Assembly: GCF_937927635.1 (NCBI RefSeq)
Contig: NZ_CALBRW010000012.1
Coordinates: 48,663 to 112,662, forward strand
Direction: 5' to 3'
Origin: an uncultured Microbacterium sp.
Lineage (GTDB): Bacteria > Actinomycetota > Actinomycetes > Actinomycetales > Microbacteriaceae
DNA: 64,000 bases
Below are positions 26,680-35,503 of this stretch, piece after piece (within the stretch, counting starts at the first letter, position 1; each line of letters begins with the position of its first letter). A model generated the notes under the pieces. The model did no database searches. It saw only the letters and a list, made by a program, of their open reading frames with translations, and was not told where the DNA came from. The translations under genes were made by a program, and so were the position numbers.

Positions 26680-27513
26680 TCAGGCGCCTGCCCGCGCCAG
26701 CGCCGCCAGGATCGCGCGCACCACGGAATCCCAGTCGTGGATGACCTGCGCGTAGTCGAATCGCAGCGTCTCGTATCCGTGGCCGGATGCTGCGGCATCC
26801 CGCACCAGATCCTTGTGCAGCCGTTCGGCGCCGGCGTGGTTCTCGCGGCCGTCCACCTCGATGATGAGCCGCCCGCCGGCGACGAAGTCGACCCGCCCGA
26901 CATCGGGGATGTCCACCTGGCAGTCGAGGCTGATCCCGAGCAGATGCAGCCGGAAGCGCAGCAGCGACTCCAAGCCGCTCTGGGCGTCGGAGCGCGCGAG
27001 ATCCAGGATCCACGCAGCGGACTTCGGCAGCTCCCGTCGGATTCGACAGCGATCGGATGCCGTGATGAGCCGCCTGTTCCACGCGGATTCATACGCGGCG
27101 AAGAACGCCTCCGCGCTCAGGCAGCGGTATGCGTGAACCAGGGCGGTCGCCACCTCGGCCATCCCGACCTGCGCGGTGCCGGGAGAGTGATGCACGACGC
27201 AGGCGCATCCGGGGTGCAGGTGAGTCCGGCCGGCGCGTCCGACCCAGACGTGCACCGTGTCGTCCGGGTCGGGAAGGATCCAGACGCGCTTCGCGCGGAG
27301 GGCGTCGGTGCAGGTCAGCTCTCCGCCGTGGGCGGCTGCGGAACGGACCTTGCGGTCGAGCGTCCTGAGGGCGAAGACGCCGGGACGGATGCGGTCGATG
27401 CGCCCGCCGTCGACCGCAGCCGCGAGCTCCTTCCGGGTGCACCCGTACCGCTGCAGGAGAGTGCCGCGAGCGACATCGCCGAATCGTGCGAGCAGGTCTT
27501 CGGGCTTCAGCAT
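26680..27513 (-). CDS. AbiEi-type winged-helix and DUF559 nuclease-like protein
   Basis: 277 residues. The N-terminal 45 residues (GTLLQRYGCTRKELAAAVDGGRI) resemble the winged helix of AbiEi_4 antitoxin-like proteins. The C-terminal 110 residues match DUF559, a Vsr-like PD-(D/E)XK fold: E in GLESLLRFRLHLLG, D in VDFVAGG, and IEVDGRENH, then HKDLVRDAAASGHGYETLRF. It may be a DNA nuclease or repair-like enzyme; the function is unproven. The ATG at 27513 is used. GGAGG abuts it directly, an unusually tight ribosome site. REP-like repeats lie on both sides, hinting at a mobile or duplicated unit. Confidence 0.75.
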   Translation of the reverse strand: MLKPEDLLARFGDVARGTLLQRYGCTRKELAAAVDGGRIDRIRPGVFALRTLDRKVRSAAAHGGELTCTDALRAKRVWILPDPDDTVHVWVGRAGRTHLHPGCACVVHHSPGTAQVGMAEVATALVHAYRCLSAEAFFAAYESAWNRRLITASDRCRIRRELPKSAAWILDLARSDAQSGLESLLRFRLHLLGISLDCQVDIPDVGRVDFVAGGRLIIEVDGRENHAGAERLHKDLVRDAAASGHGYETLRFDYAQVIHDWDSVVRAILAALARAGA

Positions 27514-27652
27514 CCTCCGAGCATCGCCGTGTTCGTCGGATGCCGGGGGTGATAACAGGGATCTGTGGAGAGAATCGGCAAATTCCGGGCCTGTGGAGGG
27601 GGAGTGCGGCGGCCCGCTCGGGCGGCCCGCACGGGACACTTGTCGGCTCAAA

Positions 27653-27718
27653 GTACGGATGGCGGCCCGTTTGCGGCATCCGGGCCGACATCCGTGATCT
27701 CGACCGACATCCGTACCG
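27653..27718. repeat. REP-like palindromic repeat, right of the DUF559 gene
   Basis: GTACGGATGGCGGCCC at 27653-27668 faces GGGCCGACATCCGT and a second CCGACATCCGTAC. From about 27687 to 27717 it matches 26606-26636 at all but a few positions, in the same orientation. Apart from this, 27514-27748 holds nothing I can assign. Confidence 0.7.
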
Positions 27719-27748
27719 GTCAGGCCAGCCCGGGGCCGGGGCGGGGGG

Positions 27749-29191
27749 TCAGCCGGCCAGGGCGACGCGGGCCCGGAAGGAATCCCAATCACGGGCGGCC
27801 TGCGGCGACCACGCCGTCTCCGCGTGCGCGAGCAGGCGGGGGAGGACCAGAGCCTCCAGGTCGGCGTAGGAGTCCACGGTCTCTGTCCACAGCGGCGCCT
27901 CGATGCCCAGGATCGCGCTCTCGGGGACACCGGGGACGACGGATGCCGGATCCCAGTCGTACGCGGTCTGCAGTGGCACGATTCCCGCCCACGACTGGCC
28001 CAGCGGGAAGTCCTCCGACGGCTTCATGTCCAGATAGGTGCGGTCGGATGCCGACATGATCAGCGCCCCGCCGCGGGCGACGAAGTGCGCGGCCTCCTCG
28101 GCGTGCGCGCCCTTCGGTGTCACGCTGCCCCAGTACTGGCCCACGGTGCCGGCGGCGATGTCGGCCACGGCGCCGGCCTCGTGCCAGGTCACGGGGGTCT
28201 TGCCCGTGGCCGCCGCGATGCGGGTGGCACGGGCGATGAACTCCGTGAAGTCCGCGGCCGGGGTGCCCAGGCACTCGTCGCCGCCGATGTGCAGGTACGG
28301 GCCGGGCGTCATCTCGGCGAGCTCGTTCAGCACGTCGGTCACGAACTCGTAGGTGCGCTCCTCGTGGATGCGCAGCGAGGAGTGCCCCACGGCCCAGCCG
28401 GCGAAGTGCTCGCCGTGCACGGGGAGATCCTGGCCCAGGGCCGCGGCCTCGGCGACGGCGGTCTCGCTGAGCCACGGCTGCTCCACCAGCTCGGGGTAGG
28501 CCACGCCGACGGCGTGCGTGTGCCCGGGCAGGTCGACCTCGGGCACCACCGTCATGTGCCGCGCTGCGGCGTATTCGACCACGTGCCGGTAGTCGTCCTT
28601 GCTGAGGAACCCGCCCGTGCACGGGCCCGCATCGCCGATCGAGGCGCGCTCGGTCAGCAGCGGCCAGGAGTCGATCTGGATGCGCCAGCCCTGGTCGTCG
28701 GTCAGGTGCAGGTGCAGGTGGTTGAACTTCAGCGCGCTGGCCCGGTCGACGTAGGCCTCGATCTCCGCCACGGGGAAGAAGTGCCGAGCGAGGTCCAGCA
28801 TCACACCGCGGTAGGCGAAGCGCGGGGCGTCGTCGATGAGCACACGGGGCACGGTCCAGCCGTCGGGCGTCTCCTGCAGCAGCTGCAGCAGCGTGCGCGT
28901 GCCGTAGAAGAGTCCGGCCGCGTCGTGGCCGTAGATGCGGATGCCGTCGCCCCGGGTGTCCAGGGTGTAGGCGTCCTGCGTGCCCTGGCCGACGAGCGAG
29001 AGTGTGATCTCCACGGCATCCGAGTCCGTGCTCTCGGGCAGTCGGGACGCCGTGCGCAGCGCCAGGCCGGTGCGCAGTGCGGCTACGGCATCCGCATCGC
29101 CGATGATTCGCACCTGAGAAAGCGCGAGTGAACCGGCTGTGGCGGTGATGCGGGCGGGCAGCGGCACCAGCGGCGCGTAAGTGAAGACCAT
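27749..29191 (-). CDS. GH20 beta-N-acetylhexosaminidase
   Basis: 480 residues with no signal peptide, so probably cytoplasmic. An N-terminal GH20b domain (residues 1-125) precedes the catalytic barrel, with YRGVMLDLARHFF, HLHLTDDQGWR, PEVDLPGHTHA and the Asp-Glu pair in HIGGDECLG. It would release terminal GlcNAc or GalNAc from glycans or cell-wall fragments by substrate-assisted catalysis. The ATG at 29191 is 6 nt after TAGATT at 29198-29203, giving a leaderless start. A TTG at 29197 in frame is less likely. It diverges from acpS. The location next to glmS and acpS is an interruption of the usual backbone. Confidence 0.93.
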   Translation of the reverse strand: MVFTYAPLVPLPARITATAGSLALSQVRIIGDADAVAALRTGLALRTASRLPESTDSDAVEITLSLVGQGTQDAYTLDTRGDGIRIYGHDAAGLFYGTRTLLQLLQETPDGWTVPRVLIDDAPRFAYRGVMLDLARHFFPVAEIEAYVDRASALKFNHLHLHLTDDQGWRIQIDSWPLLTERASIGDAGPCTGGFLSKDDYRHVVEYAAARHMTVVPEVDLPGHTHAVGVAYPELVEQPWLSETAVAEAAALGQDLPVHGEHFAGWAVGHSSLRIHEERTYEFVTDVLNELAEMTPGPYLHIGGDECLGTPAADFTEFIARATRIAAATGKTPVTWHEAGAVADIAAGTVGQYWGSVTPKGAHAEEAAHFVARGGALIMSASDRTYLDMKPSEDFPLGQSWAGIVPLQTAYDWDPASVVPGVPESAILGIEAPLWTETVDSYADLEALVLPRLLAHAETAWSPQAARDWDSFRARVALAG

Positions 29192-29197
29192 GAACAA

Positions 29198-29203
29198 AAT
29201 CTA
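29198..29203 (-). promoter_or_regulatory. -10 box of leaderless hexosaminidase promoter
   Basis: TAGATT lies 6 nt upstream of the ATG at 29191. An AAAGGA sequence overlaps it but is 12 nt from the ATG. Confidence 0.45.
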
Positions 29204-29245
29204 TCCTTTGCGAGCCCGACCACCAACCGCCGTGACGGCCCCGAG

Positions 29246-29251
29246 TAGGCT
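29246..29251 (+). promoter_or_regulatory. -10 box of leaderless acpS promoter
   Basis: TAGGCT lies 6 nt upstream of the GTG at 29258. The same hexamer and spacing occur before csrA and the methyltransferase at 63798. Confidence 0.5.
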
Positions 29252-29257
29252 GGCAGG

Positions 29258-29617
29258 GTGATCATGGGCACGGGAATCGACCTCGTCGATATCGCGCGCT
29301 TCGAGCGCTCGGTGACCCGCACGCCGCGCCTGATGCAGCGGCTATTCACGCCTGCCGAGCAGCAGCGCAGGCTGCACTCGCTCGCCGCGCGCTACGCCGC
29401 CAAAGAGGCGCTCATCAAGGCGCTCGGCGGCAGCGATGGCGTGCACTGGACCGAGATGGAGATCGTCTCGGAGCCGTCCGGTCGCCCGATGTTCGCGCTG
29501 ACCGGCTCGACCGCGCAGGTGCTCGTCGACCGCGGCATCACCGCCGTGCACCTGACCATGTCGCACGACGGCGGACTGGCCGTCGCGCACGTCATCCTCG
29601 AGAGGACGGATGCATGA
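29258..29617 (+). CDS. acpS: Holo-[acyl-carrier-protein] synthase
   Basis: 119 residues. It transfers 4'-phosphopantetheine from CoA to apo-ACP. The metal-binding Asp is D8 in MGTGIDLVDIARFE, and the second signature is AAKEALIKALGG. The C-terminal LTMSHDGGLAVAHV is the usual end. The start is a GTG with no ribosome site. It is followed by alr after a hairpin-containing gap of 124 nt. Confidence 0.96.
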   Translation: MIMGTGIDLVDIARFERSVTRTPRLMQRLFTPAEQQRRLHSLAARYAAKEALIKALGGSDGVHWTEMEIVSEPSGRPMFALTGSTAQVLVDRGITAVHLTMSHDGGLAVAHVILERTDA

Positions 29618-29668
29618 CCCCCACCACCACCGCCACCTTCTCCGCCGACACCCCTGTTCCTCGTCGAC

Positions 29669-29700
29669 ACCCCGGCCTGTGGGCGTCTGCAGGCCGGGGT
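29669..29700. terminator. Hairpin between acpS and alr
   Basis: An 11-bp perfect stem (ACCCCGGCCTG at 29669-29679, complement at 29690-29700) encloses a 10-nt loop, about 40 nt before the alr ATG. It may terminate acpS or attenuate alr. There is no T tract. Confidence 0.55.
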
Positions 29701-29741
29701 CTGGACGCCAGCACGGGGTCTCGGCGTCAGGTGGGTGCGGC

Positions 29742-30842
29742 ATGAACCCGTTCCGGCAGGCGCGCATCGACCTGGATGCCATCGCCGACAACGTGCGCCA
29801 CCTTCGGCGCCTGACCGGGGTGGACGTGATCGGCGTCGTGAAGGCCGATGGCTACGGGCACGGAGCCCCCGCTGTGGCCACGGCGGCGCTCGCCGGGGGA
29901 GCGGCGCGCGTGGGCACCGCCACGCTCGAGGAGTCGCTCGCTCTGCGCCGCGCAGGCATCACCGCGCCGCTGGTGGCCTGGCTGCACGAGCCCGGCCGCC
30001 GGTTCGACGACGCCGTCGAGGCGCACATCGAGATCGGCATCTCCTCGTACGAGCAGCTGCTGGCGGCATCCGAGGCGGCCGGCTCGCCGGCATCCGTGCA
30101 TCTGAAGGTCGACACCGGACTCAGCCGCAACGGGATCGCCACGCACGAGCTCGAGCACGTGCTGGCCGAGGCCGCGCGGCTGGAGCGCATCGGCCGCATC
30201 CGCATCGTGGGCCTGTTCAGCCACCTCTCCGGCGCCAGTCCCGACGACGACCGCGCGCAGTTGGCGAAGTACACCGAGATCCTCGCGATGGCCGAGTCCT
30301 TCGGCATCCATCCGGAGATCCGCCACCTGGCCGCCACCGCCGCGGCGATCTCGCTGCCCGAGGCGCGGCTGGACGCCGTGCGCGTCGGACTCGGGCTGTA
30401 CGGGCTCTCGCCCTTCGCCGGGCGCACCTCGGCCGACCTGGGCCTGCGGCCCGCCATGACTCTCACAGCCTCGGTGGCGGCCGTGCGCCGCGTGCCCGCG
30501 GGCGTGGGCGTCTCGTACGACTACCAGTACCGCACCGAGCGCGAGACCACGCTGGCGCTGGTGCCGTTGGGCTATGCCGACGGCATCCCGCGGCAGGCGT
30601 CCAACCGCGGCCCGGTGCTGATCAATGGTCGTCCGCATTTCGTGGCCGGGCGCATCGCCATGGACCAGTTCGTCGTCGACGTGGGCGACGAGCCCGTCTC
30701 GGTGGGCGACGAGGTGGTGCTGTTCGGCGACCCGACGCTGGGTCAGCCGTCTGCCACGGACTGGGCGGATGCCGCCGGCACGATCAACTACGAGATCGTC
30801 ACCCGCATCGGCCACCGCGTGCCACGACGGACGGTGTCATGA
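29742..30842 (+). CDS. alr: Alanine racemase
   Basis: 366 residues. It interconverts L- and D-alanine for peptidoglycan using PLP. The Schiff-base lysine is K34 in VVKADGYGHG. The C-terminal beta domain has the catalytic-Tyr region GVSYDYQY and PLGYADGIPR. VGRVCMDQ-type sequence appears as AGRIAMDQFVVDVG. The ATG at 29742 is the first that begins the conserved sequence (MNPFRQARIDLDAI). The stop overlaps tsaE as ATGA. Confidence 0.97.
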   Translation: MNPFRQARIDLDAIADNVRHLRRLTGVDVIGVVKADGYGHGAPAVATAALAGGAARVGTATLEESLALRRAGITAPLVAWLHEPGRRFDDAVEAHIEIGISSYEQLLAASEAAGSPASVHLKVDTGLSRNGIATHELEHVLAEAARLERIGRIRIVGLFSHLSGASPDDDRAQLAKYTEILAMAESFGIHPEIRHLAATAAAISLPEARLDAVRVGLGLYGLSPFAGRTSADLGLRPAMTLTASVAAVRRVPAGVGVSYDYQYRTERETTLALVPLGYADGIPRQASNRGPVLINGRPHFVAGRIAMDQFVVDVGDEPVSVGDEVVLFGDPTLGQPSATDWADAAGTINYEIVTRIGHRVPRRTVS

Positions 30843-31321
30843 GCATCGACCCCGCCTTCCTCGGCCGGCACGAGATCGCGACCTCGGATGCCATGGAGCG
30901 GCTCGGCCTGCACATCGGCGAGCAGCTGCAGGCCGGGGACCTGCTGGTGCTGACCGGCCCGCTGGGCGCGGGCAAGACCACCTTCACGCGCGGGCTCGCC
31001 GAAGGGCTGGGCGTACGAGGACCCGTGCAGAGCCCCACGTTCGTCATCGCCCGCACGCATCCGTCGCTGGTCGGCGGCGCGCCGCTGGTGCACGTGGACG
31101 CCTACCGGCTGGGCTCCGCCGCCGAGCTCGACGATCTGGACATCGACTTCACCCGCTCGGTGGTCGTCATCGAGTGGGGTCGCGAGATGGCCTCCTCGGT
31201 GGCGGACGCATGGTGGGACATCGAGATCGAGCGCCCGGTGGGCGGCGTGGCCGATCTCGCCGACGAGGAGCTGGATGCCGACGCACCCCGGTTCGTGACC
31301 ATTCAGCGCATCGGGTCCTGA
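30839..31321 (+). CDS. tsaE: tRNA threonylcarbamoyladenosine biosynthesis ATPase TsaE
   Basis: 160 residues. Walker A is LTGPLGAGKTT (G40-K46-T47), followed by QSPTFVIARTHPS and HVDAYRLGS. TsaE works with TsaB and TsaD to put the t6A modification on tRNA. Here its partners are 26.5 kb away at 57829, beyond the flagellar island. It is translationally coupled to alr and converges on csrA, with 22 nt between the stops. Confidence 0.95.
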   Translation: MSIDPAFLGRHEIATSDAMERLGLHIGEQLQAGDLLVLTGPLGAGKTTFTRGLAEGLGVRGPVQSPTFVIARTHPSLVGGAPLVHVDAYRLGSAAELDDLDIDFTRSVVVIEWGREMASSVADAWWDIEIERPVGGVADLADEELDADAPRFVTIQRIGS

Positions 31322-31343
31322 GCGCTCGTTCGGCACCGCGGGC

Positions 31344-31595
31344 TCAGGAGTCCGGATTCCCCCGCAGGCGGGCGATGGCCTCTCCGAGCACCTTGGCGGT
31401 GTCGGCGTCGGCGGCCGCGGCGGACGCCGCGTTCTGCTCGCCGACGGCCTCGACGATCTCCGCCCGCTGGATGCGGGTCTCGCGCGGGGCGTTCACGCCG
31501 ATCCGCACACTGTCGCCCTTGATGTCGAGCAGCGTGACCTCGATCTCGCCACCGATCAGGACGCTCTCTCCGACCCTTCTCGTCAGAACCAGCAT
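31344..31595 (-). CDS. csrA: Carbon storage regulator CsrA
   Basis: 83 residues. MLVLTRRVGESVLIGGEIEV and the VRIGVNAPRETRIQRAEI segment, with the conserved RNA-contacting Arg, define the family. It binds GGA motifs in mRNA leaders and blocks translation, classically of flagellin in Gram-positive bacteria. FliW at 57409 would be its antagonist. It follows flhA by 9 nt but also has its own leaderless start signal. The Ala-rich tail after residue 55 is longer than in E. coli CsrA (61 residues). Confidence 0.95.
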   Translation of the reverse strand: MLVLTRRVGESVLIGGEIEVTLLDIKGDSVRIGVNAPRETRIQRAEIVEAVGEQNAASAAAADADTAKVLGEAIARLRGNPDS

Positions 31596-31601
31596 CTGAC
31601 C

Positions 31602-31607
31602 AGCCTA
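31602..31607 (-). promoter_or_regulatory. -10 box for csrA overlapping the flhA stop codon
   Basis: TAGGCT is 6 nt before the csrA ATG, and its first three bases are the flhA stop codon. Confidence 0.5.
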
Positions 31608-33662
31608 CTGTGGCAAGGCGGCCACACCGGCGTCCACCGCGTCGCGCACCACCCCGACGGTCTCGATCGTGAACGCCCCGCCGGTGGCCTCGTTGTACGA
31701 GAGCACCGGAAGACCGTCGGTCTGGGCGGAGATCATGCGGCGCACGGCGCCGCGCAGCGTCGGCGCGCACACCAGCACCGGCTCGCCGCCGTGATCGGCC
31801 GCGTTCGCCGCCGCCTGCCGCGCGGATTCGATCACGGCCTCCATCCGCTGGGGGTCGAACACGATCTGCGGGCCGTCATCACCCGTGCGCAGACTCTCCA
31901 GCATGCTCTGCTCCAGCAGCGGGTTGATCATGATCACGCGCAGCACGCCGTTCTCCGCGAAGCGGGCCGCGATCGCGGGTCCCAGCCCAGCCCTGGCGGC
32001 CTCGATCAGGCCCTCCGGCTCGGTGGAGACGCGAGCGCGCAGCGCCAGTGCCTCGTAGATGCGGCCGAGGTCGTTGATCGGCACGCGCTCGGCCAGCAGC
32101 CCCTGCAGCACGCGCTGGATCTCCGCCAGCGAGAGCAGCGCAGGCGTGAGCTCCTCCACAGCCGACGGGGAGACCTGCTTCAGGGCATCCGTCAGCTGGC
32201 GCACGTCCTCGCGGCTGAGCAGGCGCGCCGCCCCGGCATGGATGATGCTGGACAGGTGCGTGACGACCACGCTGGCGCGGTCGATGACGGTCGCGCCGGC
32301 CAGCTCTGCGCTGTGCCGCATCTCCAGCGGGATCCACTTGCCCTCCAGACCGAACACCGGGTCGTGCACGGCCGTGCCGGGCAGCGCGCCCAGGCCCTCG
32401 CCCAGGGCCAGCAGGCGACCGGAGGGCACCGTGCCGCGGCCCGCCTCGACGCCGGCGATGCGGATCACGTACGTCGACGGCGGCAGCTCGATGCTGTCGC
32501 GGGTGCGGACGGGCGGTACGACCAGCCCGAGATCCAGGGCGATGCGGCGGCGCAGCGCCTTGACCCGCGCCAGCAGATCGTCCGGGCCGCCGGTGACCAG
32601 ATCCACCACGTCGGTGGACAGCAGGATCTCCAGCGCGTGCACCCGCATCCGCTCCATGAGATCCTCTGGGCTCTCGGATGCCGGCACCTCGGCCTCGTCG
32701 GCCTTGGCCGCGGCGGCGGTCCGCTGCGCGGCCGCCTTGATGCGCTGGCCGGCCAGGATCAGCAGGGCGCCGATGACGAGGAACGTCAGCAGCGGCATCC
32801 CGGGGATGAAGGCCATCACGATCGCCGCGCTGCCGGCGATGTACAGCGCGGTCGCGGACTGGCCCAGCTGCGCGAACGCCGTGCTGCCCATCTCGGTCTC
32901 GGCGTTCGAGCGGGTCACGATCATGCCGGTCGAGACGGCCATCAGCAGCGCCGGGATCTGGGTCACCAGGCCGTCGCCGATGGTCAGCAGGCTGTAGGTG
33001 CTGACGGCCTCGTCGATGGCCATGCCGTGCTGCACCATGCCGATGGCGATGCCGCCGATGATGTTGATGATGATGATCACCAGGCCGGCGATCGCGTCGC
33101 CCTTGACGAACTTCGAGGCGCCGTCCATGGCGCCGTAGAAGTCCGCCTCGGCGGCGACCTCGGCACGGCGCTCGCGTGCCTGGATGTCGGTGATGAGTCC
33201 GGCGTTCAGGTCGGCGTCGATGGCCATCTGCTTGCCGGGCATGGCATCCAGAGTGAACCGCGCGCCGACCTCGGCGACGCGCTCGGCGCCCTTGGTGACC
33301 ACCACGAACTGGATCACCACGAGGATGAGGAACACCACCGCGCCGATGATGAGGGACCCGCCCACGGCGATGGTCCCGAACGCCTCGATGACCTGACCGG
33401 CGTACGCCTCGCCCAGCACGAGGCGGGTGGATGCCACGTTCAGGCCCAGCCGGAACAGCGTCGCCACCAGCAGCAGTGACGGGAACACCGAGAAGTCCAG
33501 CGGCCTCTTGATGAACATCGTCGTCAGCAGGATGACCAGGGCGAACATGATGTTCAGGATGATCAGCGTGTCCAGCAGCACGGGCGGCACAGGAACGACG
33601 AGCAGCATGATGATGCCGACGACGCCGATGGGCACGACGATCCTGGGCAGTATCCGGGTCAT
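31605..33662 (-). CDS. flhA: Flagellar export apparatus protein FlhA
   Basis: 685 residues. About eight membrane helices fill residues 1-310, with the FHIPEP-type loop recognisable between helices (VAEVGARFTLDAMPGKQMAID, near residue 145). The C-terminal cytoplasmic domain, which docks chaperone-substrate complexes, follows. It forms the export gate ring at the base of the flagellum. The ATG at 33662 overlaps the flhB stop as ATGA. Usual length is about 690 residues. Confidence 0.97.
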   Translation of the reverse strand: MTRILPRIVVPIGVVGIIMLLVVPVPPVLLDTLIILNIMFALVILLTTMFIKRPLDFSVFPSLLLVATLFRLGLNVASTRLVLGEAYAGQVIEAFGTIAVGGSLIIGAVVFLILVVIQFVVVTKGAERVAEVGARFTLDAMPGKQMAIDADLNAGLITDIQARERRAEVAAEADFYGAMDGASKFVKGDAIAGLVIIIINIIGGIAIGMVQHGMAIDEAVSTYSLLTIGDGLVTQIPALLMAVSTGMIVTRSNAETEMGSTAFAQLGQSATALYIAGSAAIVMAFIPGMPLLTFLVIGALLILAGQRIKAAAQRTAAAAKADEAEVPASESPEDLMERMRVHALEILLSTDVVDLVTGGPDDLLARVKALRRRIALDLGLVVPPVRTRDSIELPPSTYVIRIAGVEAGRGTVPSGRLLALGEGLGALPGTAVHDPVFGLEGKWIPLEMRHSAELAGATVIDRASVVVTHLSSIIHAGAARLLSREDVRQLTDALKQVSPSAVEELTPALLSLAEIQRVLQGLLAERVPINDLGRIYEALALRARVSTEPEGLIEAARAGLGPAIAARFAENGVLRVIMINPLLEQSMLESLRTGDDGPQIVFDPQRMEAVIESARQAAANAADHGGEPVLVCAPTLRGAVRRMISAQTDGLPVLSYNEATGGAFTIETVGVVRDAVDAGVAALPQ

Positions 33663-34744
33663 GTGGTCCTCCTTGAGGGCATGGAATGCATGCCGCGCGC
33701 GGCGCCGCGTCGTCGGAGCAGGTCGACGAACACGAGCACCCGCGCCACGGCGGTGTAGAGCTCTTCGGGGATCTCCTGGCCCAGATCGCACGCGGCGTGC
33801 AGTGCGCGGGCCAGCATGATGTCGCGCACCATCGGCACTCCGGCCTCGGTGGCCCGCTCGCGGATGCGCTCGGCGATGACGCCGGCGCCCTTCGCGACCA
33901 CCTTCGGGGCGGATCTGCCCACCTCGTACCGCAGCGCGACGGCGATGTGGGTCGGGTTCACGAGCACGACGTCGGAGCCGGCGACCGCGGAGATCATGCG
34001 GTTGCGGCTCATCGCGAGCTGGCGGGAGCGCCGCTGCGAGCGGATCAGCGGATCGCCCTCGGATCTCTTGTGCTCATCGCGCACCTCGCGCTGGGTCATC
34101 CTGGTGTGCTTGCGGTTGCGTCGGATGACGACGAAGACGTCGACCGCCGCCAGTGCCAGGCCCACCGCGATCGCCACCTGCAGCAGCCCGGTCGCCCCTC
34201 CGGCGGCGGTGGCCAGCAGCTGGGTGATGGACTGCGCCCCGCTGGCCGTCAGCACGGGGATCAGCCCTGCCACGACCGTCCACAGCGCCAGCGCGATGGC
34301 GGCGGTCTTCAGCAGCGCCTTCGCGCCCTCCCACAGCGCCTGCATGCCGAACACCCGGCGCAGGCCCGTGACGATGTTGAACTGCTCGAAGCGGCCCTCC
34401 AGGCGCCGCACGCGCAGGCCGCCCTGCACCACCGAGCCGATGAGGGTGACGATCGCCACGCCCGCCAGCAGCGTGCCCAGCGTCGGCAGCACGGAGCCGA
34501 GGCCGCGGGCGAGCGCCTCCATGGCCGTGGTCGGGGTCGGATCCCTCATCACCGAGGACAGCAGAATGGTCTGCTCGGTGCCCGCCGACGCTCCGGCCGA
34601 GAGCACCGCCGGCATCGCGATCGCCGCCGCGCCGACACCCAGCCACGCGGTCAGATCCTGGCTGCGGGACAGCTTGCCCTTCTGCCTGGCCTCGCGCAGC
34701 TGCCGCTCGGTGGCCTTCTCGGTGCGCTCGCCGCTGTCGCTCAT
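33659..34744 (-). CDS. flhB: Flagellar export switch protein FlhB
   Basis: 361 residues. Four membrane helices precede a cytoplasmic domain with the autocleavage motif NPTH at residues 263-266. Cleavage there switches export from rod and hook to filament substrates. An N-terminal basic segment (ERTEKATERQLREARQKGK) is typical. The start overlaps fliR's stop as ATGA. Longer open frames upstream read through fliR. Confidence 0.97.
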   Translation of the reverse strand: MSDSGERTEKATERQLREARQKGKLSRSQDLTAWLGVGAAAIAMPAVLSAGASAGTEQTILLSSVMRDPTPTTAMEALARGLGSVLPTLGTLLAGVAIVTLIGSVVQGGLRVRRLEGRFEQFNIVTGLRRVFGMQALWEGAKALLKTAAIALALWTVVAGLIPVLTASGAQSITQLLATAAGGATGLLQVAIAVGLALAAVDVFVVIRRNRKHTRMTQREVRDEHKRSEGDPLIRSQRRSRQLAMSRNRMISAVAGSDVVLVNPTHIAVALRYEVGRSAPKVVAKGAGVIAERIRERATEAGVPMVRDIMLARALHAACDLGQEIPEELYTAVARVLVFVDLLRRRGAARGMHSMPSRRTT

Positions 34745-35502
34745 CGGCTCGCCTCCTGCATCATCCGCAGGGCGTCGGCCACGAGGGCGTCGACCACGCC
34801 GGGGAGCGCGGCGTACGTGAAGCCGACCAGCGTCAGCGTGAGCAGGATCTTCACCGGAAAGCCCATGGCGAAGGCGTTGAGGGCGGGGGCCACGCGGGTG
34901 ATCAGGCCCAGACCCGCGTCGGCGAGGAACAGCACGAGCATCAGCGGGCCGGCGATCTGCACGGCCGACAGCACCAGCTGCACCACGCCGTCGACGAGGA
35001 CCGCCGAGACCGGGCCGGGGTCCAGCATGCCGGTCAGCGGCACGGCGGTGAAGCTGCGCGCCAGGCCGCCGAGCACCAGCTGGTACCCGCCGGACGAGAA
35101 CAGCAGCACGAGCGCGGTCAGATGGAACAGCCGGGTGAACTGCGCGCCGTTGACCAGGGACTGCGGGTCGAACGCCTGCGCGAGCTGGAAGCCGCCGAAC
35201 ACGTCGATCAGCCCTCCGGCGGCCTGGACGGCCGAGAAGCACACCGACACCAGGAACCCGAGCGCGGCGCCGGTGAGCACCTGCGCGCTCAGCGCGGCGA
35301 AGAACGGCCAGGTGTCCAGGTTCTGGTATCCGGGGGCCACCGAGCCGGACATCGCCAGGGCAAGGCCCACCGAGAGCATGGCGCGGATCCGCACGGGGAT
35401 GCCGCCGTAGGAGAACGGCGGCGCGATCATGACGAAGGCGACGATGCGCACCCCGGCGAGCATCGTCGCCTCCAGCCATGCGAGATCGAGGGGGATCTGC
35501 AT
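34741..35502 (-). CDS. fliR: Flagellar export apparatus protein FliR
   Basis: 253 residues with about six membrane helices. RIVAFVMIAPPFSYGGIPVRIR at the N-terminus is the family signature. It forms the export channel with FliP and FliQ. It is one nucleotide from fliQ and overlaps flhB. Confidence 0.95.
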   Translation of the reverse strand: MQIPLDLAWLEATMLAGVRIVAFVMIAPPFSYGGIPVRIRAMLSVGLALAMSGSVAPGYQNLDTWPFFAALSAQVLTGAALGFLVSVCFSAVQAAGGLIDVFGGFQLAQAFDPQSLVNGAQFTRLFHLTALVLLFSSGGYQLVLGGLARSFTAVPLTGMLDPGPVSAVLVDGVVQLVLSAVQIAGPLMLVLFLADAGLGLITRVAPALNAFAMGFPVKILLTLTLVGFTYAALPGVVDALVADALRMMQEASR

Positions 35503-35503
35503 C

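Noticed and set aside
31791..33479. Long plus-strand frame inside flhA
   Set aside because: Opposite a conserved gene and without recognisable sequence.
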